From Bacillota bacterium (GTDB taxonomy: Bacteria > Bacillota > Clostridia > Lachnospirales > Lachnospiraceae): a stretch of 56,389 nucleotides of DNA. Location: contig JAEWMB010000025.1 of NCBI GenBank assembly GCA_023457255.1, positions 1 through 56,389 on the forward strand, in the 5' to 3' direction. Of the stretch, positions 1 to 8,620 are shown piece after piece. The first letter of the stretch is position 1. The number at the start of each line of letters is the position of its first letter. The notes below the pieces were generated by a model, which was not told the DNA's origin, did no database searches, and was given only the letters and a program-made list of their open reading frames with translations. Both the position numbers and the translations under genes were made by a program.

Positions 1-126
1 CGATTGGAGATTTGATTAAATGCTTACGAATGCCACCGATGGAACGCCGGATGCGGTGAAAGTCGCATGTCCGGTGTGGGACAGGGGAAAAGGTGGAGAT
101 AATATCAAAACCTTACCTATTGTCAT
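1..126 (+). ncRNA. 3' end of a group II intron (domains V and VI)
   Basis: Positions 43-79 fold as a classic domain V: a lower stem pairs 45-51 with 70-76, a two-base bulge (68-69) follows, and an upper stem 52-56/63-67 closes on a GAAA loop at 58-61. Positions 90-114 form a domain VI-like stem with unpaired A residues near 107-109, the usual place of the branch-point A. The 3' splice site is best put at 126/127, because position 127 onward then reads in frame as the coupling protein, while one codon further upstream the frame meets TAA at 126-128. The intron body and any maturase gene lie to the left of the window. Domain V pairing is seen directly; the exact boundary is inferred. Confidence 0.85.
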
Positions 127-1619
127 AAGCTGAGGGTCTGTTCTTGCAGGCAATCTTCTATTATGTCTGGTTGGAGGAACCTCCTGCCAGAAGAAATTTT
201 GAGACAGTGTTGCAGCTACTTGGAGAAGCTGAGGTAACTGAACCAAATAAGCCATCAAAGTTGGACGTCAGAATGAAAGTCCTTGAAGAAAGCTCAGTAC
301 TTGGGAGTAATCATCCAGCGGTGAAACAGTACAACAAATGCATGCGTGGTGCCGGGGATACCGTTCGAAGTATCATAATTAGTGCCAATTCTAGGCTAGC
401 ATTTCTTGAAAACAAGCAGGTGTTACGAATGCTGTCAAAGGATGAAATGGATCTTGCTGAGCTGGGTATTGGTATAAACGGAGACGGAGAGACGAGAACA
501 GCTCTTTTCTGTGTAATACCCGACAGCGATAAATCCTATAACTTTATTATAGGAATGCTTTATACGCAGATCTTTCAGGAACTGTATTATCAGGCAGACT
601 TTAACTGTGGTGGAAGGCTACCGATCCATGTGACCTTCATGCTTGATGAGTTTGCTAATGTTGCTCTGCCGGATGATTTCTGCAGTCTTCTCTCTACCAT
701 GCGAAGTAGGGAAATCAGTTCGGTCATCATTATTCAGAATCTGGCACAGATCAAAGCGTTATTCAAGGATACCTGGGAGACGATTCCGGGTAACTGCGAT
801 ACCTTAGTTTATCTTGGTGGCAACGAGCAAAGTACCCATAAGTATATCTCCGAACTGCTTGGAAAGGGCACCATTGATAAGAAATCAAGTGGTGAAACAA
901 AGGGTAGGCAAGGCAGCAGTAGCAGAAATTATGATGTACTTGGTAGGGAGCTGTTGACACCGGATGAAGCGAGAAAGCTGGATAATAAGAAATGTCTCAT
1001 CTTTATCCGTGGGTTTGATCCAATCATCGATACAAAGTTTATTCCATATACTCATCCGGCATTCTCGCAGACATCAGATGGAAAAGGCGAGGCATATGTA
1101 CATACAGCGATATCAAAATCTGGAATCGTAGGATCACAATTTGAGATTTTGAGTCCAAATGCAGTAGAGTACTATGAAAAGCTTAAGTCAAATGGAGATA
1201 ACGTTTATATTGATAGTTTGAAATACGAGGAATTACAGATGATTGGCAAAGTTGGAAGGCGATTTACAAATCGAATGGAAGCTTCTAACCGGGATCAAAA
1301 TGCAGATACACAAGATCTTTCCATTGAAGAGCAGTTGGTTACAGGAAAAGATGCAATAGATAATGAACGTAGTAACATGGAGACAGATAAGGATAAGATT
1401 TATTTTTCTAATCGAAAGTCACCAATCAGAGGAGCAGATACGATAACTAACCGCCTGATTCGCTGGAGTTATTCTGAAGGTCAAAAGGACGAGTTGAAAC
1501 TGGCATTAAATGCAGGAGTCCCTAAACATGACATATTGAATTACTTTTATCCTGATACGACTTTACAGGAGATGCAAAGAATAAGGTTAGAATTTATGAA
1601 ACTGTCTCCTGAGAATTAA
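127..1619 (+). CDS. virD4: Type IV coupling protein VirD4/TraG family, 3' exon (partial)
   Basis: This is the C-terminal half of the ATPase that feeds the relaxase-DNA complex to the conjugation channel at the inner face of the membrane. The Walker B region is clear (MLDEFANV, about 642-665), followed by the family-typical stretch STMRSREISSVIIIQN and a YLGGNEQST motif. The Walker A motif must lie in the first exon, outside the window. No initiation codon belongs here: the TTG at 144 is inside the protein, and the reading frame runs back to the intron splice site at about 127. The C-terminal 130 residues are charged and variable. It heads a run of transfer genes on the same strand. The identification is firm; function depends on splicing of the intron. 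Confidence 0.9.
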
Positions 1620-1763
1620 TTATGATTTTGTTATTTGGGAGGTGATTATAACATACACATGCCGGGGAAAGCCTGGCTTATTTTTATTTACGGGGTAACC
1701 CGTTTCGATAGATAACAAGTAACTATAAGCAGATATGAGAGAATGAGCATCATTCATCATCTT

Positions 1764-1814
1764 GGAGATTAGCCGGATATGAATGATGTTGATTCATTTA
1801 TATCGCTAATCTCC
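1764..1814 (+). promoter_or_regulatory. Two-tier hairpin upstream of the pilin gene
   Basis: A 10-bp inverted repeat, GGAGATTAGC (1764-1773) and GCTAATCTCC (1805-1814), encloses a smaller one, TGAAT (1780-1784) and ATTCA (1792-1796). It sits 34 bases before the pilin start in the 229-base gap after virD4. There is no T-run, so it is not a simple terminator; RNA processing, a protein site or mRNA protection are possible. The rest of the gap shows nothing recognisable. Confidence 0.5.
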
Positions 1815-1848
1815 GACTATAAAACACAATATGAAGGAGATTGAGAAT

Positions 1849-2208
1849 ATGAGAATTTTTAAAGTTATGAGTACAAAGAGGACCAATAAGAATAGAACCT
1901 GGAGCGAATTGAAGAAAAAGGTGACAGCCGGTGTGTCCGGTGCCATGATGGCATCAAGTCTATTGACAACTAAAGTTTATGCTTCTTCTGGTACCAGTGC
2001 AGTTACACAGCCACTTGATAGTCTGAAGACCTTAGTCATTGCAGTAATCGGTGCAGTCGGTGTCATTATCCTGGCTAAGAATGTTATGGAATTTGCCCAG
2101 GCTTATCAGCAGCAGGACTCCTCCACAATGAACTCTGCCTTAAAGGGCATTGTAGCAGGTGTAATGATGGCAGGTATTTCAGCGGTATTAACATTCCTTG
2201 GATTTTAG
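1849..2208 (+). CDS. Maff2-family / VirB2-like small membrane protein (putative pilin)
   Basis: A 119-residue protein with a basic N-terminus, a signal-like hydrophobic segment ending near VYASS, and two further hydrophobic helices (about residues 55-75 and 95-117). This layout is that of VirB2-type pilins and of the Maff2 family found beside virD4 in Tn1549-like elements. The start at 1849 is chosen because AGGAG lies at 1835-1839, nine bases upstream; the ATG at 1831 has no ribosome site before it. It is followed by a 9-bp hairpin at 2233-2261 and a TrbL-like gene, the normal order. The assignment rests on size, topology and position more than on a motif. Confidence 0.8.
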   Translation: MRIFKVMSTKRTNKNRTWSELKKKVTAGVSGAMMASSLLTTKVYASSGTSAVTQPLDSLKTLVIAVIGAVGVIILAKNVMEFAQAYQQQDSSTMNSALKGIVAGVMMAGISAVLTFLGF

Positions 2209-2232
2209 ACACTTCAAGAGGAAAGCAGGTCG

Positions 2233-2261
2233 GCAGTGAAGTGGAATAACTGCTTCACTGC
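2233..2261 (+). promoter_or_regulatory. Intergenic hairpin after the pilin gene
   Basis: GCAGTGAAG (2233-2241) pairs perfectly with CTTCACTGC (2253-2261) around an 11-base loop. There is no U-run, so full termination is unlikely; a 3' stabiliser of the pilin mRNA or partial termination is plausible. Confidence 0.5.
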
Positions 2262-2285
2262 TTGATAGAAAAGAGGTGATTAAGA

Positions 2286-3128
2286 TTGGATATCTTCAAA
2301 TTAGGTGATAAGATTCTGGCACTTCTTGAAGTAGTTTTTGGGTTTTGGAACAATCAGGTGTCGCTGGTATTTTCACTGTTAGGACAGTCCCCTGTTGATT
2401 TTAAGAATGGCGGGCCATGGGGAGTAATTCAGAATTTAGAGCCCATATTTGTGGCAGTTGGATCTTCGTTGGTTGTCTTGTTCTTTGTAATAGGTTTCTG
2501 TGCAGAAAGTGTGGATATCAAGGAAGAGATGAGATTTGAAGTTATTTTACGGATGCTGATGAGATTGGGTCTGGCGGTATGGCTGGTGTCAAATAATGTG
2601 ACGATCATGAAAGCAGTTTTTTTATCCGTTGGAAATCTGGTTAATTTGATATCGGCAGATGGTTATACGGACCTCAGTATAGACAGTACTCAGTCAGATG
2701 TGATTAAGAATCTAGGATTTGGTGAGAGCTTGATTATGCTCATTTTGGCAGCACTATTATCCATCATTATCATTATCTGTGGGTTCTTTCTGATTTACAC
2801 AGTGTACTTCCGCTTCCTGAAGATACTGATTATCGTGCCAATGGGAGCAATCGCATACACAACTCTTGCAGGTAATCGGAATGTGAGTCATACGGCATTA
2901 AGCTATTCGAGGTATTTTTTATCGGTAGTATTTGAAGCCGTGACAATGGTATTAGCAATTATGGTATGTAATGCATTCATTAATTCCGGGCTTCCCGCAT
3001 TCACTGGGAATTATGCAGCGTGGGCACAGACACTGATTTATCTGTGTGAGATGACATTTACTATTGCACTTACTGTTGGAACCGTGAAAGGAGCCCAGAG
3101 CTTGACGAGTAAAGCACTTGGATTGTAG
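2286..3128 (+). CDS. TrbL/VirB6-like conjugal transfer membrane protein
   Basis: A 280-residue polytopic membrane protein with about six hydrophobic helices (near residues 50-75, 95-115, 150-195, 210-235 and 245-265). Proteins of this kind form the VirB6-like channel part of the conjugation machine and follow the Maff2 gene in clostridial elements. The start is TTG at 2286, supported by GAGGTG at 2273-2278 with seven-base spacing. No catalytic motif is expected. The family call is by topology and operon position; the exact subfamily is uncertain. Confidence 0.75.
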   Translation: MDIFKLGDKILALLEVVFGFWNNQVSLVFSLLGQSPVDFKNGGPWGVIQNLEPIFVAVGSSLVVLFFVIGFCAESVDIKEEMRFEVILRMLMRLGLAVWLVSNNVTIMKAVFLSVGNLVNLISADGYTDLSIDSTQSDVIKNLGFGESLIMLILAALLSIIIIICGFFLIYTVYFRFLKILIIVPMGAIAYTTLAGNRNVSHTALSYSRYFLSVVFEAVTMVLAIMVCNAFINSGLPAFTGNYAAWAQTLIYLCEMTFTIALTVGTVKGAQSLTSKALGL

Positions 3129-3151
3129 AAGTATACGATAAACTTAATGAT

Positions 3152-3168
3152 TGCCACAGAAGGTGGCA
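3152..3168 (+). promoter_or_regulatory. Small intergenic hairpin before the DUF4313 gene
   Basis: TGCCAC (3152-3157) and GTGGCA (3163-3168) pair around a five-base loop, 13 bases before the next start codon and next to its AAAGGAG ribosome site. It could modulate translation of the next gene. Confidence 0.35.
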
Positions 3169-3181
3169 GAAAGGAGTCACA

Positions 3182-3586
3182 ATGAGGACGACATTAGAAC
3201 TAAAAACAAGCAGGGGAATTATTGAAAAAGTCAGGATTGAAGTTAGTAGCTACCGGGAAAACGGTGGTATCTATATCGGTTTAACATCGCTAGGTGGAGC
3301 GATAGTAGAACCATTTGTCGATATTACATTGAATCTTGGTGGAAGTGCCATTGATTACTGCGGGTATCTGGATACCAGTAATCTTCCGGAGCTAGAGACT
3401 TTCATTACTGAGAATGGACTCGGCGAGTTTACCGGATTTACAAGAAGAAGCGGTTTCAATGAGTATCCATATTATGTGTTCAATGCGAAACGTTTGGAGG
3501 AACTTTGCCCAGAGGGAGTTGCAGAGTATGAGAAGTCCCTAAAAAAAGATGAGAAAGTCGAAGAAAAGCAGCGGGCTGGGAGGTAA
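3182..3586 (+). CDS. DUF4313 family protein of conjugative elements
   Basis: A 134-residue soluble protein matching the DUF4313 pattern as I know it: an N-terminal beta segment, a YLDTSNLPELE-like stretch (here GYLDTSNLPELETF), FITENGLGE, then the signature RRSGFNEYPYYVFN. No enzymatic role is known for this family; it occurs between the membrane and ATPase genes of Tn1549-like transfer modules. The start is ATG with AAAGGAG upstream. The C-terminus is a short charged tail. It is followed after six bases by prgI, so the two are surely co-transcribed. Confidence 0.75.
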   Translation: MRTTLELKTSRGIIEKVRIEVSSYRENGGIYIGLTSLGGAIVEPFVDITLNLGGSAIDYCGYLDTSNLPELETFITENGLGEFTGFTRRSGFNEYPYYVFNAKRLEELCPEGVAEYEKSLKKDEKVEEKQRAGR

Positions 3587-3592
3587 GAAATC

Positions 3593-4162
3593 ATGGTAAT
3601 CGAAATATCAAGAGACATTGAACAGTATAAGGAATCCGTTATATTGGGATTAACCGCCAAGCAGTTGATTTATTCTCTGTTATCAGTCGTAATCGGAGGA
3701 GGGCTGGTATTGTTTCTGTATCAGTATATAGGATTGACGTCCAGTGCCTATGTTGCAATACCGGTCGTAGCCCCAATTGCACTGGGAGGTTTCTATTCTT
3801 ATAATGGCATGAGCTTCAATGAGGTCATGAAACGAAAGATTCAGATGCTCTTCTTCAATCGACCATTGACCTATATTTCAACAGAATCGGAAGTAGAATT
3901 GAAGAGATACCTAAGAGAGCTTGACAGTACTCAAAATGGGACAAAGAAAAGTAGGAATAAAGGAAGCGTAAAGTCAACAAAAAAGCTGTATGAAAGACCA
4001 AAGGAAAGACCAAAGGAAAGACCAAAGGATATACTAGGTGAAAAGCTATACGAAAAGCCAAAGCGAAAACGAAAACCAGATAAAAACCCATATAAAAAGG
4101 CATATGGAAGTACAGCCAAGAATGGGGATTTTGACAGCGACTTACATGGCGAAAGGAAGTGA
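3593..4162 (+). CDS. PrgI family (VirB3-like) conjugation membrane protein
   Basis: A 189-residue protein with two membrane helices (about residues 23-45 and 50-70) in the N-terminal 100 residues, followed by a highly basic tail. The opening IEISRDIEQYKESVILGLTA is characteristic of PrgI-family proteins, which take the VirB3 role next to VirB4. The tail (residues 120-185) is rich in Lys, Arg and Pro and contains a three-fold KERP repeat encoded by three perfect 12-bp DNA repeats. The stop codon overlaps the alternative GTG start of virB4, showing tight coupling. Tail length seems lineage-specific. Confidence 0.85.
   Translation: MVIEISRDIEQYKESVILGLTAKQLIYSLLSVVIGGGLVLFLYQYIGLTSSAYVAIPVVAPIALGGFYSYNGMSFNEVMKRKIQMLFFNRPLTYISTESEVELKRYLRELDSTQNGTKKSRNKGSVKSTKKLYERPKERPKERPKDILGEKLYEKPKRKRKPDKNPYKKAYGSTAKNGDFDSDLHGERK
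3992..4027 (+). repeat. Three perfect 12-bp tandem repeats in the PrgI tail
   Basis: The unit GAAAGACCAAAG occurs three times head to tail (3992-4003, 4004-4015, 4016-4027) and encodes ERPK-type repeats. Such short perfect repeats can gain or lose copies by slippage without breaking the frame. Confidence 0.9.
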
Positions 4163-4170
4163 GGTATACA

Positions 4171-6558
4171 ATGGGATTATTTACAGATGAATTTAAGGAG
4201 TTAAAGAAAGCAAGTGAACCGCTTTATAAGACTCCGAAATCCATTCAGGAAACGATTGAAGTCATGGCAGTGGCTGAGAATGGAATCTTTGAGGTAGCAA
4301 GAAATCGGTATTCCAAATGTTATCGTTTTGAGGATATCAATTATTCTACCACTAAGGAAGAAGAGCAAATGGGGATTTTTGAACAATATTGCAAATTCTT
4401 AAATTCCTTGGATTTTAATTTTAAGATATCAATTAACAATAAGAATAAGGATATGGCAGCGTTGAGAAAACTGGTGCTACTCCAATATCAACAGGATGGA
4501 TTTGACTATTTTCGTAAAATCTATAATGATATCATTGAGGACAAGATTCAGGAAGGCAGGCAGGGAATTGAGCAGGAACGATTTCTAACAATAACGATTG
4601 AGCGCAAGAACTTTGAAGAAGCGAAAGCCCAGTTTGCCACGTTGGAGGCGACTCTCCATAAAGCATTCAATGAACTTGGTTCAGAGATTGTACCCCTTGG
4701 TGGAAATGAGAGATTGAAGGTTCTTTATGATTATTATCATTTGGGAAAGGAAGATCAACAAAGCTTTGATATCAAGGAGTGTACTGCATTAGGAACGGAT
4801 TTTAAGAATGATCTTTGCAATGGCATGGTAAAGTATTTCCCAGAGCATTATGAGGAAGAATCAAAATGCTGCCGGGCATTATTTATCAAGAAATATCCAT
4901 CCAGCTTATCGGATCGCTTTCTGAATGAGATTACCAGTCTTCCGGTACATAGCATTGTAAGTATCGATGCCGTTCCAATTCCTAAGGGTCTAACGACAAA
5001 GACTCTCCAGAAAAAGTACCTAGGCATTGAAAGCGATATCATCAAACAGCAGAGGGTGAGGAATAAGAATAACGATTTCTCATCTGAGATTTCCTATACT
5101 AAGCGAACAGAGAAGAAGGAAATTGAGGATATTATGGATGATGTCCGGGAGAATGATCAATGTTTATTCTATGTTGCCGTGACGATTATCCTGATGGCTA
5201 AATCAAAGGAAGAACTGGAGAGCATCTGCGAGACGGTTCAAACGATTGGAAAACGGAACAGCTGTACCATTGATGTTCATTATCTAAAACAAAGAGAGGC
5301 ATTAAATACTGCATTGCCGATTGGTGTAAGACAGGTTGAAACGATGAGAACCATGCTTACCCAAAGCCTTGCGGTTTTGATGCCTTTTAATGTGCAGGAA
5401 CTCAATGATATTGGCGGTAATTATTACGGAATGAATCAGGTATCCAAGAATATTAATATCGGAAACCGGAAGAAGCTGATCAATGGCAACGGCTTTATCT
5501 TTGGTGTTCCCGGCTCAGGAAAATCCTTCTTTGCCAAACAGGAGATGGGAAGCGTTTTTCTTAATACAAAGGATGATGTGATTATTGTGGATCCGATGAA
5601 TGAGTACTTTGATATTGCTGAGACATTTCATGGAGCAGTAGTGAACATGTCAACCTATACGGATAACTACATTAATCCATTAGCGATCGATGTATGGGAT
5701 CTTGACTTGAATGATTCCAAAGGAATGATCCGTGAAAAAGGGGAGTTCATGCTGGGACTTTGCGAACAGTGCATGGGAGATTCTTTAAATTCCAGGCAGA
5801 AATCCATAATTGACCGATGTGTCAGAAAGCTGTATATGGACATCGCGAGAAATGAACCCAACAATTACGGAACGGAGAAGTATATTCCGGTGATGACGGA
5901 CTTTTACGAACTGCTCTTAGAGCAACCGGAGGAGGAAGCCAAGGATATTGCACTGTCTCTTGAGCTGTTTGTAAATGGATCCTTGAACATCTTCAATCAT
6001 CAGACCAACGTTGATATTGATAACCGGTTTATAGTATATGGTATCAGAGATCTGGGTGCGGAGCTTTCCCCGATTACCATGTTAGTGATGATGGAGAATA
6101 TACAAAACCGGATCATGGAGAATGCGAAGAAAGGAAAAGCAACCTGGCTCTATCTCGATGAATTCCATGTGTTACTGAACCGTGAATACAGTGCTAAATA
6201 TCTGCAACAGCTTTGGAAAAAGGTACGAAAGCAGGGAGGGCTTTGCACAGGCATAACACAGAATATACTTGACCTTTTACAGAATTATGTCGCAACAACC
6301 ATGCTGGCTAATTCAGAATTTGTGGCAATTCTTAAGCAAGCGAATACTGACAGTTCAAAGTTAGCGGAAGTGATTGGTATATCCGATGCTCAGCTACGTT
6401 TTGTCATGAATTCAATGAGTGGAATGGGTTTATTGAAATGCGGTAATGTTGTCATACCTTTTGATAATACCATATCAAAGGATACGGATTTATACCGGCT
6501 ATATAATACTAACCTACATGAAAAGATTGCGGAGAAACGGAAAGCAGTTCAGGAGTAA
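4171..6558 (+). CDS. virB4: VirB4-type conjugation ATPase
   Basis: A 795-residue cytoplasmic AAA+ ATPase that powers assembly and transfer in the type IV secretion machine. The Walker A motif GVPGSGKS is near residue 447 and Walker B (WLYLDEFHVLL) near residue 658; the N-terminal half is the usual VirB4/CagE-type region. The ATG at 4171 follows GTGAGG with good spacing; an in-frame GTG at 4159 overlapping the prgI stop would add four residues. Length and order agree with VirB4 proteins of Tn1549-like elements. Nothing looks damaged. Confidence 0.93.
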   Translation: MGLFTDEFKELKKASEPLYKTPKSIQETIEVMAVAENGIFEVARNRYSKCYRFEDINYSTTKEEEQMGIFEQYCKFLNSLDFNFKISINNKNKDMAALRKLVLLQYQQDGFDYFRKIYNDIIEDKIQEGRQGIEQERFLTITIERKNFEEAKAQFATLEATLHKAFNELGSEIVPLGGNERLKVLYDYYHLGKEDQQSFDIKECTALGTDFKNDLCNGMVKYFPEHYEEESKCCRALFIKKYPSSLSDRFLNEITSLPVHSIVSIDAVPIPKGLTTKTLQKKYLGIESDIIKQQRVRNKNNDFSSEISYTKRTEKKEIEDIMDDVRENDQCLFYVAVTIILMAKSKEELESICETVQTIGKRNSCTIDVHYLKQREALNTALPIGVRQVETMRTMLTQSLAVLMPFNVQELNDIGGNYYGMNQVSKNINIGNRKKLINGNGFIFGVPGSGKSFFAKQEMGSVFLNTKDDVIIVDPMNEYFDIAETFHGAVVNMSTYTDNYINPLAIDVWDLDLNDSKGMIREKGEFMLGLCEQCMGDSLNSRQKSIIDRCVRKLYMDIARNEPNNYGTEKYIPVMTDFYELLLEQPEEEAKDIALSLELFVNGSLNIFNHQTNVDIDNRFIVYGIRDLGAELSPITMLVMMENIQNRIMENAKKGKATWLYLDEFHVLLNREYSAKYLQQLWKKVRKQGGLCTGITQNILDLLQNYVATTMLANSEFVAILKQANTDSSKLAEVIGISDAQLRFVMNSMSGMGLLKCGNVVIPFDNTISKDTDLYRLYNTNLHEKIAEKRKAVQE

Positions 6559-6576
6559 GGAGTTGAGCCGAAAGTT

Positions 6577-6598
6577 GGCACCGGGATATCTCGGTGCC
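6577..6598 (+). promoter_or_regulatory. Intergenic hairpin after virB4
   Basis: GGCACCG (6577-6583) and CGGTGCC (6592-6598) form a 7-bp GC-rich stem with an 8-base loop, just before the ribosome site of the next gene. There is no U-run. Confidence 0.45.
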
Positions 6599-6616
6599 TA
6601 ACCGGTTCTAAAGGAG

Positions 6617-8140
6617 GTGAGAACGACGAAGATTAATAAAGTTGAAGCGAACCCGATGCGGATTCATAGAAAGTCAGAAATCAATATTCATCGTATTAGG
6701 AAAAGGAACAAACCATCGAATGCAATGAAACAATTGAGTCTAAGACGCGGACCAAGTATTAGACATATAACAGTTCCAGTTGATGTTATACGAAGATATA
6801 AGGGAAGTCTGTATAGGAATGCAAAATCAGATAAGTACAATTGTATCGAAGGAAATATCAATAAAAAACTCAATGGTAAAAGCTTTCAGGTACAGGGAAA
6901 CAAACGCATTCAGAAATCATCCGATACAGCAAATACTATGAAACCTGTTATAAGGAATCAGTATCACTCAACAACTGCTCAGACGATTGGAATAATCGGA
7001 GCCTCTGTTGCTTCAGAGCAGATGGAAGGAGGTGAAGAGCTATGTGACAGTGTAGGTATAGCAGGTTTAGCCTTATATCCTTTCTCCGGAGCTGTTTCCA
7101 AAGGAAGAGACTTATATCGGAATCAATCACAAGAACAAAGGCTAGCCATGAAGTTGAAACGAGTGGATCCAGGAAACCGAGTAAGAAATAAAACGAGTAG
7201 CAGTACCGGTAAAAAGGTGATTAGGATGGCTGGTAGTAAATATACGAAAGAGACGAGGATAAAAAGTAAAGCATGGAGTTCTTTAAGAGGAGCATCTATT
7301 AATTCGGTAGCAACTGGGGCAAGAGGCATATCGAGCAGAACGTCAGTAGGAAAAGATGCCGTCAAAGATATCGGTACAGTGAATGGAAAAGCTACGAGTA
7401 AAGCGATTGGCAAAGCAACGGGACATAGCTTTAATCGTTCAGCAATAAAAAACAGCACGAGAAGCAGAATGCTCCATAACTTCATGAATAAATCAAAACA
7501 GAGTGATAATGGAGACAACATAGGAGCACTATTAAAGGATTTAGTAATGATGCGTGTGTCTGTGGTGGTGAAATATATTGCGGGATACATCGGAGGATTA
7601 CTATTGAATTTAGTTCTACTTATTGCGATTACCTGTTTACCGGTCATGCTAGTTATTGCTGTGATATACAATTCTCCTTTGGCAATATTTTTTCCGTCAT
7701 TAGAAGAGGGCGATACCGTGATGAGTGTGACAAGTGCCTATATTCAGGATTTTAATCGTGAAGTTTCAACTCTTGCCAATGAACACGCCGGTTATGATGG
7801 TGGAAGCTTATCTAATACAGGTTCAGTGACAGATAACTATTATGATATCATGGTGGTTTATATGGTGAAGTATGGTGTTGGGGATACAGCATCTGTCATG
7901 AATGGCACGACAAGAGAAAAGCTGAAGGGAGTATTTGATGATATGTGTAGATTCCAGACATCGGTTTCATCCGAGACCGTTGAAAATGAGGATGGTACCA
8001 CTACGAACTATTCAATTTTAAATGTAAACGTAACAAAAAGAACTTACGTTGATATGATTTCATTTTATGGATTTGATACAGAAGAAGTTCAATTGCTAGA
8101 AGAAATGATGAGTCCGGAAAATATAGCTTTATTGCAGTAA
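6617..8140 (+). CDS. CD1108-like mobile-element membrane protein lacking the hydrolase domain
   Basis: A 507-residue protein. Residues 1-300 are very basic and of low complexity, a membrane segment follows at about 325-350, and an extracytoplasmic domain ends at MMSPENIALLQ. This matches the N-terminal and middle parts of the CD1108/Tn1549-type proteins placed after virB4, which normally continue into a CHAP or NlpC/P60 cell-wall hydrolase that opens the wall for the mating channel. Here translation stops right at that junction and nothing like a hydrolase follows before the next gene. The start is uncertain: the GTG at 6617 overlaps its own AAGGAGG, and the next in-frame ATG is at 6656. Confidence 0.7.
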   Translation: MRTTKINKVEANPMRIHRKSEINIHRIRKRNKPSNAMKQLSLRRGPSIRHITVPVDVIRRYKGSLYRNAKSDKYNCIEGNINKKLNGKSFQVQGNKRIQKSSDTANTMKPVIRNQYHSTTAQTIGIIGASVASEQMEGGEELCDSVGIAGLALYPFSGAVSKGRDLYRNQSQEQRLAMKLKRVDPGNRVRNKTSSSTGKKVIRMAGSKYTKETRIKSKAWSSLRGASINSVATGARGISSRTSVGKDAVKDIGTVNGKATSKAIGKATGHSFNRSAIKNSTRSRMLHNFMNKSKQSDNGDNIGALLKDLVMMRVSVVVKYIAGYIGGLLLNLVLLIAITCLPVMLVIAVIYNSPLAIFFPSLEEGDTVMSVTSAYIQDFNREVSTLANEHAGYDGGSLSNTGSVTDNYYDIMVVYMVKYGVGDTASVMNGTTREKLKGVFDDMCRFQTSVSSETVENEDGTTTNYSILNVNVTKRTYVDMISFYGFDTEEVQLLEEMMSPENIALLQ

Positions 8141-8194
8141 AACCATCAGAATCAAGTTTTTACGATACAGGATAATAAGGAGGATACAACGTAT

Positions 8195-8569
8195 ATGACG
8201 AACAATACAACAATGGTATTAAAGAAGGATATGGAATATCTATTAGTGGAACTTCAGAAGGAATGGGAAAGCAGTGGTAAAACAAGTGCAACTGTTGTAT
8301 TTCAAATAGAGGAAGTTCATGAAGTAAACCGAAAGCTGCAGCAGGAAATCGCAGATCGTCAGGAATTATTAAAGAATGATGAAGAAATGACCTTTGAGCA
8401 AAGTATCCAACTTACCAAACAGAATTATATTTTGTTAAGGTTAATAAAAAAGATACTACGCAAAGAGCAGAGATCAAATAAAAAAGGAATTGACCGTGAG
8501 TTTTCAGTAGTCCTTGATAAGGAAGAGCACCGGATATTTAAAGATTTATTTCAACCGGTGGAAGGTTAA
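8195..8569 (+). CDS. Small coiled-coil protein of unknown function
   Basis: A 124-residue, highly charged protein rich in Glu, Gln and Lys, with predicted long helices (residues 8-30 and 35-95) and no hydrophobic segment. I do not recognise a family. It lies between the CD1108-like gene and the large helicase gene, a place where related elements often carry DUF4315/DUF4366 proteins and topoisomerase III; none of those is present here. The ATG at 8195 has AAGGAGG about a dozen bases upstream. It is likely co-transcribed with the transfer genes. Confidence 0.6.
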   Translation: MTNNTTMVLKKDMEYLLVELQKEWESSGKTSATVVFQIEEVHEVNRKLQQEIADRQELLKNDEEMTFEQSIQLTKQNYILLRLIKKILRKEQRSNKKGIDREFSVVLDKEEHRIFKDLFQPVEG

Positions 8570-8620
8570 TATTGGGTTATTAGCAAAATAGGATAAAGAT
8601 ATGAAAGTGGAGGTGTTAAA

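Noticed and set aside
1..60. C-terminus of a maturase in the first 60 bases
   Set aside because: A short open frame exists but it runs through the domain V structure; RNA structure explains the sequence better.
7123..7671. 182-residue minus-strand frame opposite the CD1108-like gene
   Set aside because: Mirror of the Lys/Arg/Ser-rich coding strand; hydrophobic composition is the expected artefact.
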